From an uncultured bacterium (GTDB lineage Bacteria > Bacillota > Clostridia > Lachnospirales > Lachnospiraceae), in NCBI GenBank assembly GCA_947073545.1, contig CAMTMP010000021.1:1-64000 (forward strand): a DNA stretch of 64,000 nt. The letters are read 5' to 3'. Position numbers and translations under genes: made by a program. Numbering within the stretch: the first letter of the stretch is position 1; each line of letters starts with the position of its first letter. Positions 17,304-27,000 of this stretch are shown piece after piece. Under the pieces are notes generated by a model. The model saw only the letters and a program-made list of their open reading frames with translations, ran no database searches and had not been told where the DNA came from.

Positions 17304-19004
17304 CTACAGTCTCGCAAGCGTCTCAAACGTCCCGTTGATATTGAGCCGCCCGTATCCCCAACGTCTGTCAGGATATCGGATATTCCCCGGCCTATCCGCC
17401 CCCTGAATCAGAAAGCTCTTCGTTCCCCGGCTGTCCACGGCAAACGCATTTCCGTCAACGATGGCCCATTCCAAAAACTGTGCCACGCAGCCGGCAGCCA
17501 GCGCGGCAGCCATACAGGAGCCGTCCGTCTCCCCAAGCACAGTGTGCACGCCCACCCCGGGAGCCGAAAGATCCGGCTTGATGCTGCCGTTTCTGCTAAA
17601 TCCTCTGCCGGAGGGCGCATACCAGCTGTCTGTGTAGCTGTCATAGGTGGAAATCGTGATCACCTGCGACGCGTTTGCCGGCTCTGTCAGCGTCACATCG
17701 GGACTCGGCTGTAAAAACGTGACACTGTTTTCCAGAAACGCCTCGATCGGGAGCCACATATGATACTGCCCGTCGCCGCCCGGTTTTTGCACGGAAGCCG
17801 TCAGCGTCACCGTCCAGATGCCCGGCGTCGGGTCCTGAAAACGCAGAAAAATGAGCGGATCGCCAGCCTCCTTCTCCACCAGAACGACCCCTACCTGTAT
17901 GCGGGTTCTCTCAAAGATAAAAGAAATATTCCTGTCCATTCCGTTCCGAAAATCAATGGACGGCGACACTTCCCCGCCGGGTGAGCGTATCGAGACCGCA
18001 TACACATCGGGGATGCTTCCCCAGATTTCTGCGCAGAATCCCTTCATTGGCCCGGCGACGCGGATCTCCACATTGCCCGGCATGAAGTTCTCGTAATGGT
18101 GTTCTTTGTCACCCTCATTGCCGCCGCCCACCACAACGGCCCTGCTTCTCCGTCCCGCCACGATGTTTAAGTACGCGTCCAAGGCGGAGGTGCCGTCATG
18201 GCTGCCCATATTCGTGCCAAGCCCAATTACGATCACCACTGGACGGCTAAACGCTACCGCCATCTGCTGCAGATAGTTCACGGCTTCCATGATATCGTTT
18301 TCCGCAAAGGCCTCCGCCCGATCGTCGATCAGATAATAATCGCGCAGGTATCTCTTGGCGCCTTTGAGCTTCACCACCGCGATATCCGCAAGGGGTGCGG
18401 CTCCCCGAAATGTCACTCCCTGATCCAGAAGACTCCCCGCCGCGGCGGAGGCTATCCTTGTACCGTGTCCGTTGGTATCAGTGCTGGGTACAACCGTTTC
18501 CGGCTCATCCGAGGCAAGCGCCCTGTCGATTTCCTCCCTGCGGTATTCCGTTCCGTATGCAAAGCCCTCCGGCGGCTCCCCCGTCTGTATGGTCTGATCC
18601 CAGATGGAAAGAATACGGGTACTCCCGTCCTCTCTCCGGAACACTTCCGCCCGATAGTCGATTCCCGTATCCACAAAACCAATAATAACGCCGCTCCCCT
18701 GTAAGGCGAGCGGCGGATTCTGTACGCGGATATTGCCCATCGCCGCCAGAGGAGCGGTGTCAAAAGACCGCTCTCCCGCCTGCATCAGCCCGTACAATTT
18801 AGGGATCGTCGAATATCCGTAATAGCCTATGGATACCGGCTGTACCTGACTGCGCCGCACATGTGCAATACCGTATCCGGCATCAATTTCACGATAACAA
18901 AATTCTACATCCGCACCCTCCAGAATCTCCACAATCACATCATAATCCACAATAATATCCAAAAACTCTTCCGACAAAATCTTTTCCCGACAGGTCAAGT
19001 TCAC
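17304..19004 (-). CDS. S8 family peptidase (subtilase) without signal peptide
   Basis: Subtilisin-fold serine protease, 566 residues. Catalytic triad visible: D112 in GFVDTGID, H180 in NGHGTRIAS, S496 in DGSCMAAA (the family usually has GTSMA). Conserved support: KPDLSAPGV at 476-484 and an oxyanion-type Asn in GGGNEGD near 296. A large insertion (about 310-450) separates H and S, as in Clostridia Csp-like subtilases. The N-terminal 100 residues look like a pro-domain with no export signal, so it may act in the cytoplasm, forespore or by non-classical release. GTG start at 19004 with GGAGAGGG. It lies 124 bp downstream of clpX. Confidence 0.85.
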   Translation of the reverse strand: MNLTCREKILSEEFLDIIVDYDVIVEILEGADVEFCYREIDAGYGIAHVRRSQVQPVSIGYYGYSTIPKLYGLMQAGERSFDTAPLAAMGNIRVQNPPLALQGSGVIIGFVDTGIDYRAEVFRREDGSTRILSIWDQTIQTGEPPEGFAYGTEYRREEIDRALASDEPETVVPSTDTNGHGTRIASAAAGSLLDQGVTFRGAAPLADIAVVKLKGAKRYLRDYYLIDDRAEAFAENDIMEAVNYLQQMAVAFSRPVVIVIGLGTNMGSHDGTSALDAYLNIVAGRRSRAVVVGGGNEGDKEHHYENFMPGNVEIRVAGPMKGFCAEIWGSIPDVYAVSIRSPGGEVSPSIDFRNGMDRNISFIFERTRIQVGVVLVEKEAGDPLIFLRFQDPTPGIWTVTLTASVQKPGGDGQYHMWLPIEAFLENSVTFLQPSPDVTLTEPANASQVITISTYDSYTDSWYAPSGRGFSRNGSIKPDLSAPGVGVHTVLGETDGSCMAAALAAGCVAQFLEWAIVDGNAFAVDSRGTKSFLIQGADRPGNIRYPDRRWGYGRLNINGTFETLARL

Positions 19005-19127
19005 ATACCCTCTCCACCCACTGCTCCTTGCTGTATCCTATGCAGCCACAGACTGTCCTGACACTTTGTCAGGCCGTGACCGCCATCATGCGGCTGCTGC
19101 GTCTCCGCTTAGGACCTGTCTCAACTG

Positions 19128-20621
19128 CTACGACCCGTCAGTCGGCTGCTGTATCACATTCAGGCGGTCCGGGTGCTCTGCGCTCCTGCTGCGTATATCA
19201 ATAATCGGCCCGCCGTTTCCCTCAATATATTCTCTCGTGATGGTGACACGTCCGATGTTGTCGTCCTTTGGCACCTCGTACATGATGTCCAGCATAAACT
19301 CCTCGATAATGGCCCGGAGCGCCCTCGCGCCGGTTTCCTTCTCCATGGCCTTATCGGCAATCGCCTCCAGCGCCCCCTCGTTGAAGAGCAGCTCCACCTC
19401 ATCTAACTCCAAAAGCTTCTGATACTGCTTCAAAATAGCATTGCGCGGCTCCTTTAAAATCTGCACCATCATGTCGCGGCTCAAACCCTCCAGCGTAAAG
19501 ATCACCGGCAGACGGCCGATAAACTCCGGAATCATGCCGAATTTCCTGATATCCTCCACCGTCACCCGGCTCAGGATGTTTTTCTCCTTATCGTACTTGT
19601 CTTTCAGCTCCGCACTGTAGCCGATAGACGTCTTCTTGTTCAATCTCTGCTTGATGATCTCGTCCAGATCGGGAAAGGCGCCGCCGCAGATAAAGAGGAT
19701 ATTTCTCGTATTCACCGTGGCAAGGGGCACCATGGCGTTTTTGGAGTTCGCGCCCACAGGCACTTCCACCTCCGCGCCCTCCAGAAGTTTCAGCATCCCT
19801 TGCTGCACGGATTCGCCGCTCACGTCCCGGGAATTGGTATTCTTCTTTTTGGCAATCTTATCAATCTCGTCAATAAAGATAATGCCGCGCTCCGCCCGCT
19901 CCACGTCATTGTCCGCCGCCGCGAGAAGTTTTGATACCACGCTCTCGATATCGTCGCCGATATAGCCCGCCTCGGTCAGCGATGTGGCGTCCGCAATCGC
20001 CAGCGGCACATCCAGAAGCTTCGCCAGCGTCTTTACCAGATAAGTCTTGCCGCAGCCCGTAGGGCCGATCATCAGCATGTTCGACTTCTCTATCTCTATC
20101 TCGTCCATGGTGCCGGTCGCCACTCTCTTATAATGGTTGTAAACCGCCACGGACATTACCTTCTTGGCGTGCTCCTGCCCCACCACATACTCGTCCAGCT
20201 TCTGCTTGATCTTGTGCGGCGGCATAATATTCCTGATATCAATCTCCGCCGCCTTTTCCTTCTTCTTTTTCTTCGGTTTCTGCTTGTTGGGGATGCCGCC
20301 GTCCCCTTGTAAGTCCGCCAGATTGACAAAGCTGATATTCGGAAATCCCTTTCCGTTCATATCACCCATATTGGGATTATTCAAAAGCCCCTGATAGTCA
20401 AACTGGCTGACCGTATCCATCGTCTTATGCATACAGTCGTCGCAGACACATATATGGTTTGGCAGACGGAACATCTTTCCCGCCTTGCTCTCCGGCCTGC
20501 GGCAGATAAAACAGACGTCCTCGTAATCGCCGCCGGAATCATCGCTTTTCTTCTCTTCCCTCACGGAGTCCTTCTTCTCCAGCTCCGTCTCTTCGTGTTT
20601 ATCGTCTCTATGATCGTCCAT
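19128..20621 (-). CDS. clpX: ClpX-type AAA+ unfoldase with zinc-binding domain
   Basis: ATP-dependent unfoldase for ClpP, 497 residues. An acidic N-terminal extension (1-34) precedes a C4 zinc finger (CFICRR...HICVCDDC, about 37-63). The linker carries a Lys-rich stretch (about 114-124). AAA+ domain: Walker A GPTGCGKT, Walker B IIFIDEIDK, pore loop AGYIGDD (family usual GYVG), and the arginine-rich FIGRLP motif. Longer than E. coli ClpX (424) because of the N-terminal and linker additions, so it may be a second, specialised ClpX. The start at 20621 has a GGAGGG site. No clpP is adjacent; a subtilase lies downstream. Confidence 0.88.
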   Translation of the reverse strand: MDDHRDDKHEETELEKKDSVREEKKSDDSGGDYEDVCFICRRPESKAGKMFRLPNHICVCDDCMHKTMDTVSQFDYQGLLNNPNMGDMNGKGFPNISFVNLADLQGDGGIPNKQKPKKKKKEKAAEIDIRNIMPPHKIKQKLDEYVVGQEHAKKVMSVAVYNHYKRVATGTMDEIEIEKSNMLMIGPTGCGKTYLVKTLAKLLDVPLAIADATSLTEAGYIGDDIESVVSKLLAAADNDVERAERGIIFIDEIDKIAKKKNTNSRDVSGESVQQGMLKLLEGAEVEVPVGANSKNAMVPLATVNTRNILFICGGAFPDLDEIIKQRLNKKTSIGYSAELKDKYDKEKNILSRVTVEDIRKFGMIPEFIGRLPVIFTLEGLSRDMMVQILKEPRNAILKQYQKLLELDEVELLFNEGALEAIADKAMEKETGARALRAIIEEFMLDIMYEVPKDDNIGRVTITREYIEGNGGPIIDIRSRSAEHPDRLNVIQQPTDGS

Positions 20622-20782
20622 ACTTCTTATCTTCCCTCCATAACCTCCAGTGATATGTTCGCGGACATCAGTCAGCGGGGATACTTTTACTCGTTAAATA
20701 AATCCGAATGTGTAACTGTTCCGTAATAGCTTAAAGTCTTTTCTAAATTGTCCGACAGGCGTAATTTCCAACATATTTATGT

Positions 20783-20845
20783 CTAAAAATACGCAAAAAG
20801 AGCAGCGGCATTGGCATATTTTTGTCCACCTCCGGCTGCCAGCAT
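20783..20845 (-). CDS. 20-residue small ORF upstream of clpX
   Basis: ATG at 20845 preceded by GGAGGG at proper spacing; frame MLAAGGGQKYANAAALFAYF then TAG. It sits about 35 nt after the start predicted from a near-consensus promoter (20887-20915), so it would be the first translated frame of that message. It is small, Ala/Gly-rich and hydrophobic at the end. I recognise no family. It could be a leader peptide affecting clpX, a signalling peptide or a membrane micropeptide. The remaining 160 nt before clpX show nothing else clear. Confidence 0.4.
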   Translation of the reverse strand: MLAAGGGQKYANAAALFAYF

Positions 20846-20886
20846 TTGATCGCCCTCCTCACAACCTCGCTTTGCTATTCCAGATA

Positions 20887-20915
20887 ATTATACCCAAAAG
20901 TCATAGATTCATCAA
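20887..20915 (-). promoter_or_regulatory. strong housekeeping promoter upstream of small ORF and clpX
   Basis: TTGATG (20910-20915), 17 bp, TATAAT (20887-20892) on the minus strand. It drives the 20-codon ORF and, with a long leader of about 260 nt, clpX. Confidence 0.65.
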
Positions 20916-20937
20916 GTGCCTGCTCCATTGCGCCGTA

Positions 20938-20984
20938 TAAAAATACCCCGGCGCTCCTGTTTACTATCGCAGGACTGCCGGGGA
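20938..20984 (-). terminator. terminator of the giant surface-protein gene
   Basis: CCCCGGC (20947-20953) pairs with GCCGGGG (20978-20984), with an inner TCCTG/CAGGA helix. On the minus strand it is followed by TATTTTTATA. It lies 29 bp past the stop codon at 21013. Confidence 0.75.
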
Positions 20985-21012
20985 TACTTCTACCTCGTAA
21001 ATCAATCTCTTC

Positions 21013-24000
21013 TTACTGCACAATGAACGTCTTCCTACATTCGCCCGTGTAGTTCCCAACGCCGCGGATGATGACAGTCGCCTCGCCCTTCACGCCGTTG
21101 CGTATGTAGCTCGCCGTGAAATCACGGTTTACTTTCAAGCGCATCCTTCCCACCTTTACCTTCGGAACCGGCTTCACTGCCGCTCCCTTCAAGGTCTGGT
21201 TCTGAATACGGGATACTACCGCCTCACCCAAGTCCGCCCTTTCAATCTCAAACATGACCGTAATCGGATCGATCCCTGAAAGCTCCCCCTTCCCGGTGAT
21301 GGTGGCTGTGGCTGTCCCTGCCTTTTTATTGTCTCTGTAAGCGATCTTTACCGCCGTATTCGGTTTCAACAGGATTTCCTCCCTGCCCTTCTCCCCGGTC
21401 ATGTAAAAGGTCACCTGCGGCTTTAACGCTTTACCTGTGTAAGTCTGATCACCGATCTCTGCTGTCAGGGTATCGTAATCCCATGCCTTCACCCTGAAAC
21501 GCACCGCTTTATAGCTGCCACTGTAATTTCCCATACCCTGCACGGTAATCGCCGCTGTGCCGATCTTCGTATTGTTTCGGTAAGACAGTTTGTAATCTTT
21601 TCCCTGTTCCAGCGTCTTTCCCTGATCCTTTATTACCACATCCGGCTTCAGGGCATAGCCGGTGTATTTCATGTCCGCGGGATTCTCCACAGCAAAGCCC
21701 GCGCACAGGCCGTTCTTATCCGCGATGGCGCATTTGTTAATCTTGAAGGTTATGTTCCTGCTGCCCGCATAGCTGCCGATGCCTTTCACCGTAACGGTGG
21801 CTTTTCCGGCATTTACGTTGTTTCGGTAAGCAACTTCATAGTCTGTACCTCTTACCAGCATCACCTCTCTTGTCTTATCGCTTTTATCCGCGATATGCAA
21901 AGCAGGCTCCAACGCGCTCCCCGTGAAGGTCTGCGCGGGAATAGCGTCTATCTTTATGGCAGACGCCGTAAGCAGTTTCGCCTGATCCACAATCCGGAAG
22001 TCCGCCGTCACCTTGCCCGTATAGCCGGACTTCTCTTTTCCAGTGACGGTAACCGTACCGGTCCCTTTCTCCGTATTATTCCTGTAAGAAATAGTGTAGG
22101 CGCTGCCGGGCAGTTTCTTCTCCTTCCCATTCACCGTCTCGTACACCTGTACGGCGGGCCTCAACGCTTTTCCCGTATAAGCAATATCGTTTACCCGTAC
22201 TTCGATTGTCCCGTCTTTCTCTCCCTGCACGAGATTTACGGGAGAAATGGTAAACGGTACCGTCACCGTGCCGTTGTAATTGCCTTTGCCTTTTACCGTA
22301 ATCCGCCCTTCTCCCACAGCCTTATTTTTACTGTAAGATACGGTGTAATCCCTGTTCAATACAAGCTCCGTATCCCCTGCTTGCTCATCCGTTACGGCAA
22401 GGACCGGTTTGATGGCTTTCCCCGTATAAGCATACTCTGCTTTCTCAGGTGCGACAACCAAAGATGTCTGGGCAGGCTGCTCTGTCGAAGCCACGGACAC
22501 CGCGGCAGGCTGCTCCACCGCAATCATGGATTCCACAAGGGGCTTCGCCACCACTTTGTATGTAAGCTTCTTTGTTCCGGTATAGTTACCGTTTCCGATC
22601 ACGGTCACCGTGGCCGTGCCCTTATTGACGGTATTCTCATAGACAAGCCTGTAATCGGAACCGGACATAAGCTGTGTCTTCCCGTCTTTCGTACTGACCG
22701 TGACAATAGGTCTGGTATTTCCGGCATTGTAAGTCACATCCGAAATCTTATCGAACCTCATGCCGGAGATCGCCGTTCCCTTAATCCGGAAGGTCACCGT
22801 CTTTGTGCCTGAGAAGGTTCCTTTTCCCGTGACAGTCACACCGGCTGTTCCGGCGTTGCGATTATTGAAATAGCTGACCGTATAATCCTTATCTTTCACC
22901 AGCGTCTTTTTCTGGTAGGTGACAACCGGCTCCGGTGTATGGGCGTCTCCGGTAAAGTTTACCGCCGGGATTGCCTTGACGGACACCTTACTTGTCGGAT
23001 ACATGATGGAAAAACTTCTCTCGATGCTCCCGGCATACTTTTTCCCGGTTCCCGCCGCCGCCGTAATGACAGCCGTGGCCGTTCCCTGTTCTTTATTATC
23101 TCTGTAAGTTACCTTGTAATCTCTGTTCTCCTTTAATACCTCGCTGCCCCACTTCACGGTCACCTTAGGCTTGAGCGCCTTGCCTGTGTAAAACTGCATG
23201 GGTATCGCTGAGACAGAACACTCCGAAAGCGGAGTCTGCGTTCTCTCCTCATCCGCGAAACATGCATATAGGGTCACAGCTTTCGTAATCGCCGTCTCTT
23301 CTGTGTAAAGAGTTCCCTCCGCCGGATTTTGCGCATTATACCAGCCGATAAAATACTTCCCTTCTTTTTTTGGATTTTCCGGGAAAGAAACCTGCGCGCC
23401 GTAGCCTGCGTAAACGGTAGTTGCCGTCGTATCCGTCACAAAATTCACCTCATAGGACGGCGCATATGCTTTCGCAAGCCCCCTGACTGTATCGACCGTT
23501 TCCTGTGCGGGAATCACAACCACTTCCAACGCAAGCTCCTGCTTTTCTTTGAAAGCAGACGGCGCGATCTCGACCTCCACAACCGCCTTCTTTCCCCTTT
23601 CGATAGGTTCAAAAGCGCCTCTGTAATATTCCTCTCCCGTCTCGGAATCCCGTATACTTACGGTTCCGCCACAGGACGTTACCCCCGTGTTTTCTATCCC
23701 CGCATGTATCGTCCTCGTGTCTGCCACGGAGATCACTTTCGCCGCCACCTGCAAGGATGCGCCGCCAAGGGCGATTTTTACACTGTTATTCTCCTTATTA
23801 GCCTCTTCCTCCCCGGACAGGGTCAACGTATACTCCGCTTCCTGTACAATCTGATCCATGGAAAAAAACGCAAAGATATCTTTTTCTTCTCCCGGCTCCA
23901 GCACGGCCTCAATCGGCACACTTTCCAACTCGCTGCCATCCGGCCCGTACAGGAACAGGCTTAAGCTTTCTGCCTTTCCGGTTCCGTTATTATAAATCCG

Positions 24001-27000
24001 CGCCGCGATTTTCAGTTCATTTTCCCCTGTCTCCTCATTATATAAAACCATACTGCCTGCGCTCTGCATGGCAGCATCATAATAGCTGTGTGCAATCGTC
24101 CCTGTGCATAAGCTGTTGCCGACCGTTTTCAGTTCGTCGTCAACCTCCATCTTATTGTATACAAGGATCGTCTTGTCCTCTTTTATAAAACCGCCGACAT
24201 ACTGAATACTGCTCTCGTTGTCTGTAATCGGCAGGGAGGGAAGAAAAGCGTCATTCTCATAACCGATCCGATACAGATTCGTCTTTCCGTCCGCGTTCAG
24301 CAAATAGATAATTTCCGGTTTCGCGCCGTCCGACAAGAGCACATACGACGGCGACGGCAGTCTGCCTTCGTCAAACAGGGTCTTGATCTCGTTCCCGTCG
24401 ACATATCCGATATTCCCCGACTCATACCACGTCGCCGTTTCATCCTTGTATACCGAAGAGAACTCTACCTTTTCGACCTTACCGCTCTTAAGCGTCTCTA
24501 CCTCGTTCTCCCCGGTGAGCAGAACCGCGCTGCCCTCCTCTACCTGGTATGTCTGATCCAGCGTCCCCGCCGCATAGGCATAACCGGTTCTCCCGTTTAC
24601 CCTCCCTGCATCCGCGGAAAGAATACACTTTCCTTCTTCCTGCAAAAACGCGACCGTCCATGGCCGGTTCGACCGTTCAGCCACGGCGTATGTATTTATC
24701 TGCACCGTATTTTCGGAAATGGTGTTCTCTGAAACCGTATTCTCCTCCGGCACGGTATTTTCCGATACCGTTTCCTTCGATTTTTCCGGGTCCTGTTCCA
24801 CAGGTTCCTGTTCCTCCGGCTTTTCCGGTTCTTCTTCCGCAGGCTCCTGTTCCTCCGGCTTTTCCGGTTCTTCTTCCACGGGCTCCTGTTCCTCCGGCTT
24901 TTCCGGCTCTCCTTCCACGGGCTCCTGTTCCTCCGGCTTTTCCGGCTCTTCTTCCGCAGGCTCCTGTTCCTCCGGCTTTTCCGGCTCTTCTTCCGCAGAC
25001 TCCTGTTCCTCCGGCTTTCCGTTTCCCTCCTCATTTTCTCCCGAATTGGCCGGCGGCTCACCGCTTTCTTCCCCGTCCGTCTTCTCTCCGTCTTCTCCGG
25101 ACGACGTATTTTCCGCCGCACGCCCGGCAGGCGTTTTTTCTGTCTGCGTCTCCTGCGTCAAAGCGACAAGCTTCCGGAATCCGGATGCCGTGTTCCCCGA
25201 AATCGATTCTCCCGCCTCCGGCGATTCCCCGCCAGACTCATTCCGCACAGCTTCCTCTTCGTCGGAAGCCTCCCCATCCGCTTCTTCCCCGGAAGCGCTC
25301 ACGGCCTGTATGCCGTTTTCCAGAACGTCCCCAGCCGTGAGGCTTGCCCTGTAAATCCGGTTCGTCCCGGAAAGTCCCAGCACGTTGTCCTGCGCATTCT
25401 CATACCAGTAGACAGCCACATCGCCATCATCCGCCACAATCTGAGGTCTCTGCTGGAACAGGCCGTTTTCACTTTCTACCAAGCCGAGATCCACAAATTG
25501 TTCTTTCTGCGCATCATATACCGCCACATGAAGAGCCAGACGTTCCGTCATCTCTTCCAGAGAAAGCCCGGCAAGACTTCCCTTCGCCTCCTGCCACACC
25601 GTATAAATCTTATCTCCGTCCGAATAAATGTCGGGATTAAAATCCGCCGTTCCGTCATCCTCCAGGACTGCTTTCGGTTCGCTCCAGTTTTCCGTGTTTT
25701 CATCCCAAAGAGAATATACGAGCATACTTCTGTCGTTATCTTCACGCCCCGCGCCCGCGTCTGTGAGATAAAGAAGCATGACTGTATCGCCCATCCGAAC
25801 TACCCGCGGAACCGCGCCAAAATAAGCGGCGTTCTGCAGGGTCCGTTCTATGCTGTTTCCGTTTGCGCCGACTTCCCCGTTCGACGTCCATCGCGGCATC
25901 GTGCCATCCGCATTCAGATAACTGCGGTCCATGCTTTTATAGGCATCATAATCATCCAGGGCAAAGGCCTGCGCGGAGGCGCTGTCTCCTCCGACAATAT
26001 ACAGCGTTCCGTCAAGCAGCGCATATGCCACTTCCGTTGAAAGAACCTCCGCCCTCAATCCCAGTTCGCCTGCAAAGTACATTTCATTAACGCGTCTATC
26101 TTCCTCCGGAAGCATAATATAATGCAGGTAGAACGTAAGCTTTCCGTACACGCCTGCGGAAACGATACCCTGCACGCCGGGGCCTGCATAAAGGGAAGCT
26201 CCCACGGAACCCCCTATTCCCAAACTGCCTGTAAATCCTTCCTCCGCCGACAGTTTAAATGTACCGTCCGCATTGACCTCACCCTTGAGCGATATCTCAA
26301 CCACAGTCGGAACCGGACCCACCGACATCTGCTGCGTATGCTCCAATTCCACTGAAAACGCCACAAAAAGTTTGCCCTGAAGATACAGCTCCTGACCTGC
26401 TTGGGCGTTACTCTCCAAATATCCTATCACCTGAAACTCCGGATTAATGCCCGAGGCATACTTATCGATCGTCCTGTTTTTTCTCAAAAAGTTTGAAACA
26501 TTATCTTTGGTCAGACGCTTGACACTATCTACCTTACTGGCAATTCCGGTGCCGCTGACCGCATTGTCCGCTATGGCGCCTAAATTAATACCGGCTATCA
26601 CCGTACCGTCTGATTTCGCGCACCATTCTATCGGAAGCTCGTCCAAGCTGATCGTAACCTTTTGCCCTGTCATGAACGGAACCTTATCCCCTATCGGTAT
26701 TTCCTGATCGTCGACCAGCGACAGCTCCTGGACCGGCGGGCTGAAATTCGTCACATACAGATTCAGTTCCTTCCTTAGCGGCTCTCCTCCTTCCCCCTGA
26801 AGGCTCAGATAAACGGGCTGATTTTCCGAAAAGTCCTTCGGATACAGTTTTGCAAAATCACCATGGGTATTTTCGGCCACCTTTTTATTCCCCGAATATA
26901 GCGTATAGCTGTCATACTGATTGTCCCGGGACATACACATGATCGCAAACGCTTCATTTCCATCATTGCGGTTAATTACGGCCTCCTCCGTCAGCAGATC

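Noticed and set aside
19054-19070. CCTGACA/TGTCAGG hairpin after clpX as a terminator
   Set aside because: Short stem with no T-run on the minus strand; read-through to the subtilase gene is equally likely.
24549-25354. Long plus-strand frames rich in Pro or Ser/Gly opposite the giant gene
   Set aside because: They are the complement of the Pro/Glu coding repeat; no ribosome site and composition explained by the repeat.
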